A stretch of 64,000 nt of DNA from Hordeum vulgare subsp. vulgare (lineage: Eukaryota > Streptophyta > Magnoliopsida > Poales > Poaceae): contig NC_058523.1 in the NCBI RefSeq assembly GCF_904849725.1, positions 337,135,948-337,199,947 of the forward strand, written 5' to 3'. Shown piece by piece: positions 32,047 to 46,038 of this stretch; position 1 is the first letter of the stretch, and each line of letters begins with the position of its first letter. Below the pieces are notes generated by a model, which saw only the letters and a program-made list of their open reading frames with translations, did not search any database and was not told the origin of the DNA. The translations under genes were made by a program, and so were the position numbers.

Positions 32047-35000
32047 TGTGGGGACCCCGACTTACTAGTCGATAATCTCCATGCTCAGTGATCCCAGAGA
32101 TCTATGCTCACCGAACACAGATACCAAATAAAAGAATCTTACATCCATACATACCGTTGATACAATAAATGACTACTTCGGTCGAGTCTTACATATATAG
32201 GGCCTTAAAGGCCTACACTTGAAACTGAACCAATAGTGGAATTATTGGTTGAAAGCGTGAACCATGCCATCAGCCTTAACCTACAGGCATTCTGACTGGG
32301 AAGCGTCCTAGCTCGCAAGAACGTCACCGAGTTAATCTTCACCATATGATGTTCTTCCACACCTGGTCAATGAAATAACCAGTGGCAAGCCAATGAGTAC
32401 TTTGAATGTACTCGCAAACAGCCCATGATATGAACAATGAAAGTGAAGGATAACAATATCATGCATTTCTTGCATAACTCATCTGGGTAGAATGATCATG
32501 AATATGCATCAAGTTAAAGAATTACTCTTGAAGAACAGGTTACAAATATCAACATATCTGCTAAGGGCTGAACCATCCGGGTTCACGCTATATGCCAAGT
32601 CATCGAACTTGGTCATAACCTCAATGTATCAGCTGAGGGCTGAACCATCCGGGTTCACCCTATATGCCAAGTCAACGAACTTGGTCATATTATTATTATT
32701 ATACATAACAACACCTTTTTAACACCACACACACACACTCACTCACACTTCGTTTATGCGGAAATATCAGGACGTAGTTTTAGCAGGATTACCCAACTGT
32801 CCTTGACCGTGGACACGGCTATTCGAATAGTTTGACACTCTAAAGAGGTAGTACGTTGGACCCACGAGATCCGGGAAACTTCCGTGTCATCGACGACTCG
32901 CGGTATTTCACATACCCGAGGTAAGTACCCGATCAATGCCTTTCCCCTGACTATACTAGACAAAGAGGTCCACTCGATTGGTACCCAGCCCACATGTTGT
33001 ACGTCTTACGAGCACCGACTCTGGACAGTATGAACCATGCGGGGACCAACGGTGTGCCTGGAACTCATAATAATGGCATAGTCGTCCTACCTGGAACGAC
33101 CCCATCACGAGAGTGACGACAATCACTCCCGCCACTAGTAATGTGGCTCTTTGCTAGTACCAACGAGAGTAATCAACAAAGCCCCATCCCATAAAGTGGT
33201 ATCGTGGTCGTATTGGTAAGGTTGGGACGGTCGACACATCATAAATCTAATCCCATTTCTGAAACCATACTCACACAAAACACCGGTGCATCACTTCACC
33301 AAAAGTGACCACCAACTCATCATCACCCTCGGGCATTAGTGGCACCCGACGGGGTTTTCATAAACCTTTGATTTAACTCATCATCATGCTCATGATAATA
33401 TACTTTTACTTGTCAACATGGTATTAGCATGACCCTCGGGGGTAGGGTCAAGCTCAATGCAATGGTTCTCTAACTCTACTAGTCAACATGATAGTAGCAT
33501 GATCCTCATAGATGGTAGGGTCAAGCTCATCATGCTTGTGCTCCGGGGAGCCATATGTATAGCATCATCATCATGCAAGTGCTTTGAAGAAGCCTTCGGT
33601 ACCATCACGCCAATGATGAACCGGCACTATGATCACATGCAACGGAAAAGTACTTGCTATTCTAGCATGCATCAATTCATATGCTCAAGTCATGGTCAAA
33701 GGGCTGCTTGCCTTGCTCACGTAAGTCCTCGGGGTCTTCGAGGTCTTCCGCTCCAACTCGCAATACTCCATCTACCGTCAACTATCGCCGGAAACAACCA
33801 TAGTAAGCCATGTAGCAATCAGAATAAAAGTGCCACAAAAATAGAAGTTTTATTTTTCTTGGACCTCTCTGGTCATAAGAAAAATACCTAAATCATTTCA
33901 TAGGATATTTGGATCCTCAAGGATTTTTGAATAGGTGAAATGATCAATAGATGATTATTGAAGGAGCTGACATAAATCATTCTGTTAAAAATGAGTGAAG
34001 GCAACCATTTCAAAGAGAATGATTTTAGAAATATTTAGGAAGTGGTTTCTCTGAATTTGGAGCTGGTATGAATATTCTAGAGATTTTACAATGTGGAATA
34101 AATAGCAATAGGAGCTATTTATTTATTGCAACAGAAATAAGTCACACAAAAATGTTGACCAGAGTCCTAAAAATTGAGAATGATTTTAGAAGGCTCAGGG
34201 AGTTTGAATCACTCCATTTGGAGTTGAATTGGATCCTCTAGGAATTTGCAAAGTGGGGTCAAATATGGACAAATTTGGATTCAAATGAAAATGCCAAACA
34301 AAATGGGTAGGGAAAATTGTGCAAGGCACATATTTGGATAGGCCTCATTTTTAGGATCCTGCAGAAATTTGAATCATCAGATTTGGAGTTAGAATGGATT
34401 TAATATGGATTTTATAAGATAGGAATAAAAGGAAAAGGAAAAGGGGTACTTATCCCTCGAGTTAACAAGCGCCAGGGGCGGAAGATAAGCGAATGGGCCG
34501 GCCTGCTGGCTCGGCCTGGCACACAGGGCCACGCACGAGGTGGATTCTTGTAGGGCGTCTTCGCTGCCGGGTGGCGCACTCCCACAGAGGCGTGACCACC
34601 AGAGTAGCCGGCCTGGCCCCGTCTCGCTGACAGTGGGCCCCATCCGCAAGTCTTCTTCCTCCTTGCGCTGGGGCAGGGGAACCGCGAGGAGAGGAAGAGG
34701 AGGCCGCGCGGCGCCGCGTCTCCGGCCGTTCCCTACCCGAGGAGGAGCACCGGCGAGCTAAAGGCACTTCACCGCCCCCATTCCCCCACACACGACACCT
34801 ACGGAGAGGCTGCAACGGGGAGCCGACGCGCACCCGCGGGAGGCTGACGACGCCGTTGCCCTCGGCACCTGCAGCGAGGAGGAGGGCCCGGAGGGGCTCG
34901 AGGGAGGGGGGTGCGGCGGCCTTGGGATCTCCAGCAGGGAGGAAGGAGGCGAAGGGAGGCCCTTTATGCCAACCCACAGAGGCCGACGCTCTACCCCTTC

Positions 35001-37160
35001 GGCCATGGCTATGACAGGAGGAGGGGAGGCTCAAGGGGGAGCTCAGGAGGAGCCCAAGGAAGAGGGGGAGAGGTGCCAGTGCAGAAGAGGCTCGGAGAAA
35101 GCTTCAAGTGGAGGGGGTGAGAGAAGAGAGAGCCCCGAGAGCTCTTGGAGCTCTCTGTGCATGGATGCCACGTCGCCCAGAGGGAGTTTGGAGGGTAGCT
35201 AGTGATTGGGAGTGGCTTGGAACGGTCAAAGGATGCTCTGAGACACCCTAGGGCAACCTGCTTCGCCAAGAAACGGCCGGGAGGAGAAAACTAGGTGCAC
35301 AGCACCCGGTTTGCAGGTCAGGGTGGTGGTCACCACGGCCACCCGTGCCCACAGGACTCAAATGACCAGTCAAAGCTGTCTGGGAGGTGGGGCATGCTAT
35401 CTGGAAGGGAACTCTGGAATTTGGTGGCTAGTGGAGCTGGTTTGAACTAGTTTTGACTACTGCAAAGTTTCTAACAACAAACTTAGATCTGACAAAAATG
35501 GGTCTTAGGAGGGGAGCCTTGGGGAGAAATTATGGCTGGCAGTGTTAGGCATGGAAGGACTACAAGACTGCAAATTTCAGCTCAAACAAGGGAGGGTAGC
35601 TACTACTTGCTGTTCAAAGCCATGATTCAGCCAGAAATCCATTTGTAGAAGTGCTGCTCATTTTCTCCACATGATCATGCCATATCTTTGCTCTAAATGA
35701 AGCCTTGGCATATAATAGATGCTCTAGATAGAGTTGGGAGCCTTGGGTTAAGAAGAAGAATGGGAAGAAGGGTAAACCAGTGCTTACAAGGGTGAAAATG
35801 AGAGAAACTTACAGAGGAACCTTCTCCAATAATTGACCAGTGGCCATGGGAGTGTTACTAGAGGTGAAATGTAACTAGGTGAGGCTGTGGTAGAAAGTTG
35901 AGCTCAAGGAATAAAGTAGATGGGGCAAAAGAAGCCAAATTAGTGAGTGCACGCAAGGTGTTTGATCTGTGGTTGGGCCACCAGATAAATTCCAATGGCT
36001 ATGAAACTTAACAGGGTCAAACAATAGATGAAAATAGGCTTGCACACCAAATTTGGGATTTGCTGGAGAAGTTTTCCAATGTAGACTTGAAAAACCCTAG
36101 AAATGGATTTCTGCTTAGAACCCTATTCAAATAAATTCCCACAAATCCAATATTTGGTGCAGGGGCATTATTTGAGCATTAAGGCATGCACAAAAACTTT
36201 GAGGTCAATTGGAGAAACTTTATAATGTAAAGTTCACCAAAGTCAGAAATCAACAGAGAGGGTTTTGAGGGTCTGAGGACAAGTTCCTCTATTCTCCTTG
36301 ATGTACCACTTGGTGTGGATGCCTCATTGGAGTATTCGAACATGTCCACCAAATTTGAGCACAATTGGAGAAACTTCTCAATGTAGAGTTGCTGAAATTT
36401 GATTATGGACAAATAGGGTTTAGAGTGGTTAGGGGAGCCAAATCAACTTGGATTGAAATGAAACTTAGCAAGATCATCAATAATATCATAGATGACATGC
36501 TAGAATTTTACTATAATTTATTGAGAATATTTCTAATAGAAATTTTTCAAAAGCTTGGAATAGGCAGGAATGGTTTTGGAGGGGTTTGCCCAATATTTTG
36601 AACATCACCATGTGTTGAAACTCATAAATATGGAATAAATATATCCACTGAGTTTCCCTAAATTTCCTTAGATATTTTGAAAGCAATAAAAATAACTTTC
36701 CTTCATAGGAGAACATTTCTGGCCTCACAGAAAGGCTTTTAAATAAAATTATAAAATAACTTTTAAAATAATAATATGAGGTTTTTGGTAGACATTTTGA
36801 TAATAGGTTTTAAATAAAATAATTGGTGCAAAAGAAGTTCCCTAATTTGAGGACATGTAGTACAAACCTCATCTCAGGGTTTTGAAGTTTTAATTCAAGG
36901 AAATGCTTTTTGGTGAAAATAATATTTGGTGAAAATAGATATTTATCCTAAACACATGGCATGATCATTAGGGAGATCATCATGGAATGAGAAGGTGATT
37001 AGGAGGATGGAAAGAATTTAGTGGGGAGCAATCACATGCATTCAAGCAAACAGCAAACATTCGTCACTCCAAGCATCACAAGCATTCACAAAAAAATTTA
37101 ATTGGTCCTAAATTTTGAAATAAGGTAATTAGCCAGGGAAGCGAAAAACAGGGTGTGACA
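32047..37160 (-). repeat. LARD 3' LTR (left copy, 5114 bp)
   Basis: Plus-strand ends are TGTGGGGACCCCGAC and GGGTGTGACA, so the minus-strand LTR runs TGTCACACCC … GTCCCCACA. It contains a 72-bp duplication (32553-32696), CA and TAT microsatellites (32686-32750), and a GC-rich block at 34480-35200 with chance open frames on both strands. The terminal 120 bp differ more between the two copies than the rest. Confidence 0.95.
32553..32696. repeat. 72-bp tandem repeat with hairpin motif in the LARD LTR
   Basis: GGGCTGAACCATCCGGGTTCA occurs twice, 72 bp apart, followed each time by TATATGCCAAGTCA and GAACTTGGTCAT. GAACC-ATCC-GGGTTC can form a short hairpin. The other LTR has the same pair at 41428-41571. 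Confidence 0.85.
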
Positions 37161-37163
37161 GAC

Positions 37164-37176
37164 CTTACCCTCTTAA
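37164..37176 (-). promoter_or_regulatory. LARD polypurine tract
   Basis: On the minus strand TAAGAGGGTAAGG lies three bases before the LTR start TGTCACACC. Confidence 0.65.
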
Positions 37177-40100
37177 GAAAACCTCGTCCCCAAGATTTCT
37201 AGGCTAGGGGTTGGTGAGATACAAAATCTTGAGTCGGAGGTAGTCTTCATGTCTCCATGTTGCTGTGGTGGTCTTGAGGTGCTTGATGACTCAACTTCGA
37301 ATGTTCACAAGTCCTTGACTGATCGTGAGCGGGATCTGGCAATAAGTTATGCTTGACCGAGGTCAAGGGCTTGGTGAGCTAAGTCTGTGCAAGGTTCTGG
37401 CTTGCAAGTGTATTCCAAAGTCAGAATACGTGGCAAGATGGTGTGTCTGGGTTCTGGTCCTGCTTCGCATGCCAGTTAGTGACATCAAGATGTCTCGTGT
37501 TAGAACGCACTGCCACTGTCTTCGTGTAGCTTCCTGCTTACGGGAAGTCCTTGACTCCCTTTCGACAGTCAAGCTATGGTCGCAATTAGTCTTCGAAGAC
37601 TTCTCGTGAAAGGGTCCGGGTTGGGTCTCACCTACGAGTCTAAGCTCAGAGGCTCAGGGTTCGGAATAGGTCATGCCATCTGGGAGGGTTAGCGAGGGGT
37701 TCTGGACGAGCTGGCTTCCCAAGAGTATAGACCAGCCATCCATTCCCAAGGTCTCCGACTCGGCAAGCGGGAATCACCTTTAGCAGGTTTCCACCTTGAC
37801 CTACTAGTACTTGCGTCCTTAATATGGACCAAGGAGAGGTCGTCTGATTCTTTCGCTTGTCCAAGGGCTTCGTCATCTTGAATCGTCGAGGCTTCTTGAC
37901 GTCGTTGATGTGGTTGGTGCGCAGTCGGTGGTTGACTTCTTGTTTCTTCATCGTCATTGTCGTGGCTTCCTCTCCACGGCGGTTCTTCGTCTTGACTTGA
38001 GTAGGATAGACCTCCGCCGTCTTGGGTCTGCTTCGAGAAGCCCACCTTCTCGAGATAACACTGTACCCTCAATAAGCATAACAATCGGCGCTCCTGGGCT
38101 CGTCCATACAGGACTAGGGTGCTCTTCCTCTTACTGGGTGAGTAAGTATGTCATCAGTGAGGATGACAACAAACTTTCCCCGAACATGACATAAGCACAG
38201 TGCTCATGCATCCGGTGAGGAGAATGGAACTTCCTATGGGCGGGTACTGGCCACATTTTAATGACTTAGAGTCGTCTTCTATGGTCGTAATCCGTCCATC
38301 TTGTGGCTAAGCGAAGCTTTAGGGTCTCAAGGAACTTAGGATGTGGGCGAACAGTTATCATCTTAATTCTAAGCACATTCCTTAGATGCCAATAGCTCGA
38401 CCGTTAACTTGGGACGACATCACCTCATCTCATCAAATATACCATCCTGCGTGGGTCAACTCCACACCGCTCATGCTAGTCAACTCCGGGTTAAGGGATG
38501 GATGATCTAAACCCAAACACTACAAGTATAGTGCAGCTATGATGCACACACACTCCTATGCAAGAACCTTGGGGAGACATACAACTACCACGATTGAATC
38601 TGAGGCACAACAAATCCAATTTTCCACTTAAGTCATCCAACGTACAGGGTACTACATTACTATATTAAGGAAACACATAGTATACCAATCCAATATCTTG
38701 TTTCCTTCCTACGAATCCGATCAAGAAATCCATCAATCCGATCAATCATGACTAGGCTCACCACTCCTACGAATCCAACACTGATGGGGTTCTACATAAT
38801 CGCTTAGAGTCCTCATAATTCACATTCTACTACAAGGATTACGTCATAGTATATCCAGCAACTTCAATAATCAAGGCCATCTAATCTCCAAGGCCTAACT
38901 ACATAGGTTGTAAATCTATTTGACAACTCCAAGGGTACGCACTCTATATCCACCCAGAAACATGGTATCATGATCGAGATTATCATGCTACATCCAATTA
39001 CTCCGAACCATGTGGTTTCTGTCATCCTGAATACTCTATTAAGATTACCTATTTAAATCCAAGACTCAATCAAGTAAGAAGTCTTCTTGATACTCTGAGT
39101 CATCCCGATAATTATCGCCAACCGATGCAACTACTTGTTAAAGTCATGTATACCACCAAGAATAATGTTCGCGATCATAATCATCCTACTAAATCCAATC
39201 TTACTCCAAATTATACAGATTATGCTAATATACCAACTTGTTCCACCAAATTTACCTACCTTTATAGGGGTCTATCGATCCTCCAAAATAGTGTGGCTAT
39301 ATCCTCAAGACACATATCATCATCACCATGACAGTCTTTAGTCTATACTCTATATCCGAGAACGATCCTCTTATGGCATCAAAGTTACAGTGCTAGCTTA
39401 AGATGGAAGGATACTTGTTCATGGTGATCACGCGCTCCATTAAGAACTCGGTGCTTAGCGGGGTTTATCGGGGACCTACACGAGTTCTGGCAAGTCCGTG
39501 CGCTAGACACGTGACCAGAAATTTTGAGCCGGAAAGGCTTGTGGAGGTTAGTCTGGTCTAGTGTGGTTTTCCAATCTTGAGGGAAAAGCACACTCCTACG
39601 GGTTGCGTGTGATTAGGCATAGCACAGTCAGTGTCTTCAACGTTAGCCGTCCTTTGAAGTGGATCATTGGTGCATCTTGTCTTGCTGTCTTCAGTTGTCG
39701 AGAGAGGTGAGAGAAAGAGAGAGAGCACCGAGGGGAGTGTCTAAGGGTCTTAGTGCAATCAAGCAAGCATTGGAAAGTCAACTCAAACAAGTACCAAAAT
39801 CATTTTGAACAACAGAATAAGACAAGTGATATAACTGCATGCTTGTAGCCTAAGCATAAGTGCTGCTTAAATCAAAGCACAAACAACAAGACAATCAACA
39901 CATAACATGGTCCATCCGAACCATCCCACGGACTCGACTTCGCATAGAGGAGTTTACGACTCATCCTATCCTAGGTTCTGGGATTCGACAGTCGTGCTTG
40001 CTTCGCGCCTCGGAGGGGAGCCCGTAAGTCTTCTGGACCTTCTCGTGGTGTCGTCACGCCTCTTGTTGTCGCTTGCCGAAGCAACTCACTTGAGTTGTAA

Positions 40101-40902
40101 AGAACTCTTGTTGTCTTCTCGTCTGGGAAGTTGCTGACGAAGGTGGTTCTTCATTGCTGTCACTGACAGGGCCTTCTGTTGTCTTCATGATCTTGTCAGT
40201 GTCTTCTTGTCTTCTGAGGCTTCGAGAGTTTCAAGTGGACATCTTCATGCACCGATATTTGCATGACATGATAGAGTTCTGATCTGTCAATCATACTAAT
40301 GGCGATGTCAACACCTAGAGTGGGGGATGAAGAGAACCATTTTCCTGCTCACTAAGGTGAGGCGGACCAAATGGCGAGGTTCTCATCCACCAGTGGTGGT
40401 CTAAACAATCCTTATAATTAACAGGGTCACTCTATTAGTGATGCAGATCAAGGTTTGCATATGTTATGTCCAAATTATCGTAGGCGAAAGTGGCATCACT
40501 CTGGAACAGTGCCCAGGGTTTCACCATCTTCTAAGCCTCGATGTCCTTGTTCCTCATGGAGGTACTTCTGTTGGTGTCGTCTGGTCGCAGAGTTGTCTTC
40601 TCTGTCTTTCAGCACAGGTGTTTTCCTGAAAAGGTTACTTCCTTGCGGGCTGCCCACGATAACTTCAAGTCATCCCATGGTCAGAGGGCATAAGGTACTA
40701 GCGACCATTTGCAAGTTTTGAAAAAGTAGCCGAGGAGTGTCAAGAAAATAAGAGTGGAAGGCTAGAGTGTAACCTTCACTTTCTTTGAAGATTTAGGAGA
40801 GTCGAGAAAATATATAGGTTTTGTAAGTATTTTGAAAAATCTGGAAAGCATCTTTACCCTATCTAACATCCGTGCTAACTAAGGGCTTCCTACAGTCAGG
40901 AT

Positions 40903-40915
40903 GGCTTTGATACCA
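40903..40915 (-). promoter_or_regulatory. LARD primer-binding site
   Basis: The minus strand reads TGGTATCAAAGCC four bases after the LTR end. It matches the tRNA-Met primer site except for G to A at one place. Confidence 0.85.
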
Positions 40916-40919
40916 GCTC

Positions 40920-43900
40920 TGTAGGGACCCCGACTTACTAGTCGAGGATCAGCGTGCTCAGTGATCCCAGAGATCAATGCTCACCGAACACAGATACCGA
41001 ATAAAAGAGTCTTACATCCATACATACCGTTTGATACAATAAATGACTACTTCGGTCGAGTCTTACATATATAGGGCCTTAAAGGCCTACACTTGAAACT
41101 GAACCAATAGCGGAATTATTGGTTGAAAGCGTGAACCCATGCCATCAGCCTTAACTTACAAGCATTCTGACTGGGAAGCGTCCTAGCTCGCAAGAACGTC
41201 ACCGAGTTAATCTTCACCATATCCTGTTCTTTCACACCTGGTCAATGAAATAACCAGTGGCAAGCCAATGAGTACTTTGAATGTACTCGCAAACAGCCCA
41301 TGATATGAACAATGAAAGTGAAGGATAACAATATCATGCATTTCTTGCATAACTCATCTGGGTAGAATTATCATGAATATGCATCAAGTTAAAGAATTAC
41401 TCTTGAAGAACAGGTTACAGATATCAACATATCTGCTAAGGGCTGAACCATCCGGGTTCACCCTATATGCCAAGTCATCGAACTTGGTCATAACCTCAAT
41501 ATATCAGCTGAGGGCTGAACCATCCAGGTTCACTCTATATGCCAAGTCACCGAACTTGGTCATATTATTATTATACATAACAACACCTTTTTAACACCAC
41601 ACACACACACTCACTCACACTTGGTTTATGCGGAAATATCAGGATGTAGTTTAAGCAGGATTACCCAACTGTCCTTGACCGTGGACACGACTATTCGAAT
41701 AGTTTGACACTCTGCAGAGGTAGTACGCTGGACACACAAGATTCGAGAAACTTCCGTGTCATCCACGACTCGCGGTATTTCACATACCCGAGGTAAGTAC
41801 CCGATCAATGCCTTTCCCCTGACTATACTAGACAAAGAGGTCCACTCGATTGGTACCCAGCCCACATGTTGTACGTCTTACGAGCACCGACTCTGGACAG
41901 TATCAACCATGCGGGGACCAACGGTGTGCGTGGAAGTCATAATAATGGCATAGTCGTCCTACCTGGCACGACCCCATCACGAGAGTGACGACAATCATTC
42001 CCGACACTAGTAATGTGGCTCTTTGCTAGTACCGACAAGAGTAATCAACAAAGCCCCGTCCCATAAAGGGGTATCATGGTCGTACTGGTAAGGTTGGGAC
42101 GGTCGACACATCATAAATCTAATCCCATTTCCGAAACCATACTCACACAAAACACCGGTGCATCACTTCACCAAAAGTGACCACCAACTCATCATCACCC
42201 TCGGGCATTAGTGGCACCCGACGGGGTTTTCATAAACCTTTGATTTAACTCATCATCATGCTCATGATAATATACTTTTACTTGTCAACATGGTATTAGC
42301 ATGACCCTCAAGGGGTAGGGTCAAGCTCAATGCAATGGTTCTCTAACTCTACTAGTCAACATGATAGTAGCATGATCCTCATATATGGTAGGGTCAAGCT
42401 CATCATGCTTGTGCTCCGAGGAGCCATATGTATAACATCATCATCATGCAAGTGCTTCGAAGAAACCTTCGTACCATCACACCAATGATGAACCGGCACT
42501 ATGATCACATGCAACGGAAAAGTACTTGCTATTCTAGCATGCATCAATTCACATGCTCAAGTCATGGTCAAAGGGCTGCTTGCCTTGCTGACGTAAGTCC
42601 TCGGGGTCTTCGAGGTCTTCCGCTCCAACTCCGAATACTCCGTCTACCGTCAGCTATCGTCGGAAACAACCATAGTAAGCCACGTAGCAATCAGAATAAA
42701 AGTGCCACAAAAATAGAAGTTTTATTTTTCTTGGACCTCTCTTGTCATAAGAAAAATACCTGAATCATTTCATAGGAGATTTTGATCCTCAAGGATTTTT
42801 GAATAGGTGAAAGGAGCAATAGATGATTATTGAAGAGCTAACAGAAATCATTCTGTTAAAAATGAGTGAAGGCACCCATTTAACAGAGGATTATTTTAGA
42901 AATATTTAGGAAGTGGTTTCACTGAATTTGGAGCTGGTATGAATAATCTAGAGATTTTACAATGTGGAATAAATAGCAACATGAGCTATTTATTTATTGC
43001 AACAGAAATAAGTCACACAAAAATGTTGACCAGAGTCCTAAAAATGGAGAATGATTTTAGAAGGCTCTGGGAGTTTGAATCACTCTATTTGGAGTTGAAT
43101 TGGATCCTCTAGGAATTTGCAAAGTGGGGTCAAATATGGACATATTTGGATTTAAATGAAAATGCCAAACAAAATGGGTAGGGAAAATTGTGCAAGGCAC
43201 ATATTTGGATAGGCCTCATTTTTAGGATCCTGCAGAAATTTGAATCATCAGATTTGGAGTTAGAATGGATTTAATATGGATTTTATAACATAGGAATAAA
43301 AGGAAAAGGGGTACTTATCCATCGAGTTAACAAGCGCCAGGGGCGGCAGATAAGCGAGTGGGCCGGCCTGCTGGCTCGGCCTAGCACACAGGGCCACGCA
43401 CGAGGCGGATTCCTACAAGGCGTCTTTGCTGCCGGGTGGCGCACTCCGCAGAGGCGTGACAACTAGGGTAGCCGGCCTGGCCCCGTCTCGCTGATAGTGG
43501 GCCCCATCCGCAGGTCTTCTTCCTCCTTGCGCTGGGGCAGGGGAACCACGAGGAGAGGAAGAGGAGGCCGCGCGGTGCTGCGTCTCCGGCCGTTCCCTGC
43601 CCAAGGAGGAGCACCGGCGAGCTCAAGGCACTTCGCCGCCCCCATTCCCCCACACACGACACATGCGGGAGGCTGTAACATGGAGCCGACGCGCACCCGC
43701 GGGAGGCCGACGACGCCGTTGCCCTCGGCACCTGCAGCAAGGAGGTGGGCCCGGAGGGGCTCGAGGGAGGGGGGTGCGGCGGCCTGGGGATCTCCAGCAG
43801 GGAGGAAGGAGGCGAAGGGAGGCCCTGCATGCCAACCCGCAGAGGCCGGCGCTCTACCCCTTCGGCCATGGCTATGACAGGAGGAGGGGAGGCTCAAGGG

Positions 43901-46033
43901 GGAGCTCAGGAGGAGCCCAAGGAAGAGGGGGAGAGGTGCCAGTGCAGAAGAGGCTCGGAGAGAGCTTCAAGTGGAGGGGGTGAGAGAAGAGAGAGGCCCG
44001 GGAGATCTTGGAGCTCTCTGTGCATGGATGCCACGCCGCCTAGAGGGAGTTTGGAGGGTAGCTAGTGATTGGGAGTGGCTTGGAACGGTCAAAGGATGCT
44101 CTGAGACACGCTGGGACAACCTGCTTCACCAAGAAACGGCCAGGAGGAGAAAACTAGGTGCAGAGCACCCGGTTTGTAGGTCAGGATGGTGGTCACCACG
44201 GCCACCCATGCCCACAGGACTCAAATGACCAGTCAAAGTTGTCTGGGAGGTGGGGCATGCTATCTGGAAGGAACTCTGGAATTTGGTGGCTAGTGGAGCT
44301 GGTTTGAACTAGTTTTGACTGCTGCAAAGTTTCTAACAACAAACTTAGATCTGACAAAAATGGGTCTTAGGAGGGGAGCCTTCGGGATAAATTATGTCTG
44401 GCAGTGTTAGGCATGGAAGGACTACAAGACTGCAAAGTTTAAGCTCAAACAAGGGAGGGTAGCTACCACTTGCTGTTCAAAGCCATGATTCAGCCAGAAA
44501 TCCATTTGTAGAAGTGTTGCTCATTTTCTCCACATGAGCATGCCATATCTTTGCTCTAAATGAATCCTTGGCATATAATAGATGCTCTGGAAAGAGTTGG
44601 GAGCCTTGGGTTAAGAAGAAGAATGGGAATAAGGGTAAAACAGTGCTTACAAGGGTGAAAATGAGAGAAACATACAAAGGAACCTTCTCCAATAATTGAC
44701 CAGTGGCCATGGGAGTGTTACTGGAGGTGAAATGTAACTAGGTGAGGCTGTGGTAGAAAGTTGAGCTCAAGGAATAAAGTGGAAGGGGCAAAAGAAGCCA
44801 AATTAGTGAGTGCACACAAGGTGTTTGATCTGTGGTTGGGCCACCAGATAAATTCTAATGGCTACGAAACTTAACAGGGTCAAACAATAGATGAAAATAG
44901 GCTTGCACACCAAATTTGGGATTTGCTGGAGAAGTTTTCCAATGTAGACTTGAAAAACCCTAGAAATGGGCAGAAATGGGTTTTTGCTTAGAACCCTATT
45001 CAAATAAATTCCCACAAATCCAATATTTGGTGCAGGGGCATTACTTGAGCATTAACGCATGCACAAAAAGTTTGAGGTCAATTGGAGAAACTTTATTATG
45101 TAAAGTTTACCAAAGTCAGAAATCAACAAAGATAGTTTTGAGGGTCTGTGGACAAGTTCCTCTATTCTCCTTGATGTACCACTTGGTGTGGATGCCTCAT
45201 TGGAGTATTGGAACATGTCCACCAAATTTGAGCGCAATTGGAGAAACTTCTCAATGTAGAGTTGCTCAAATTTGATTCTGGACAGATAGGGTTTTAGACT
45301 GGTTAGGGGAGCCAACTCAACTTGGATTGAAATGAAACTTAGCAACATCATCAATAATATCATAGATGACATGCTAGAATTTTACTGGAATTTATTGAGA
45401 ATATTTATAATAGAAATATTTCAAAAGCTTGGAATAGGCTGGAATGGTTTTGGAGGGGTTTGCCCAATATTTTGAACATCACCATGTGTTGAAACTCATA
45501 AATATGGAATAAATATATCCACTGAGTTTCCCTAAATTTCCTTAGATAATTTGAAAGCAATAAAAATAATTTCCTTCATAGGAGACCATTTCTGGCCTCA
45601 CAGAAAGGGTTTTAAATAAAATAATAAAATAACTTTTAAAATAATAATATGATGGTTTTTGGAAGACATTTTGATAATAGGTTTTAAATAAAATAATTGG
45701 TGCAAAAGAAGTTCCCTAATTTGAGGACTTGTAGTACAAACCTCATCTCAGGGTTTTGAAGTTTTAATTCAAGGAAATGCTTTTTGGTGAAAATAATATT
45801 TGGTGAAAATAGATATTTATCCTAAACACATGGCATGATCATTAGGGAGGAGATCATGGAATGATATGGTGATTAGGAGGATGGAAAGAATTGAGTGGGG
45901 AGCAATCACATGCATTCAAGCAAACAACAAACATTAGTCACTCCAAGCATCACAATCATTCACAATTTTTTTAATTGGTCCTAAATTTTGAAATAAGTTA
46001 ATTAGTCAGGGAAGCCAAAAATAGGGTGTGACA
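40920..46033 (-). repeat. LARD 5' LTR (right copy, 5114 bp)
   Basis: Plus-strand ends are TGTAGGGACCCCGAC and GGGTGTGACA. It runs parallel with 32047-37160 and has the same total length, although small indels occur within (for example in the terminal region and near 43310). The GC-rich block is at about 43340-44060. Confidence 0.95.
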
Positions 46034-46038
46034 TAGTC

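Larger units (their letters stand above)
37161..40919 (-). other. LARD internal domain (non-coding)
   Basis: 3759 bp between the LTRs. I find no gag, protease, RT or integrase motif on either strand. The longest frame is a 131-codon minus-strand ORF at 38084-37689, hydrophilic with acidic and Gln/Arg-rich stretches, with no domain I recognise. The middle (38400-39370) is AT-rich. Known LARD internal domains are conserved without coding, presumably for RNA structure and packaging. Confidence 0.8.
32047..46033 (-). mobile_element. LARD: large non-autonomous LTR retrotransposon (Sukkula-like), minus strand
   Basis: Two LTRs of exactly 5114 bp each (32047-37160 and 40920-46033) flank a 3759-bp internal region without gag or pol. 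The primer site (minus-strand TGGTATCAAAGCC at 40915-40903) and polypurine tract (37176-37164) both show minus orientation. LTRs of 4-5 kb around a 3-4 kb non-coding internal domain are the definition of Triticeae LARDs; the Sukkula name is tentative. It would have to move with proteins from an autonomous partner. It split the chromovirus 3' LTR. Confidence 0.92.

Noticed and set aside
34462..35034. 190-codon minus-strand ORF (and 126/162-codon frames at 43381-43877) as a gene
   Set aside because: They lie in the GC-rich block of LARD LTRs with frames open on both strands and low-complexity Arg/Pro/Gly composition; the two copies differ in frame integrity.
32047..46033. LARD as two tandem solo LTRs or a segmental duplication
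   Set aside because: A primer-binding site and polypurine tract sit at the correct inner borders and target copies flank the outer ends, so it is one LTR element.
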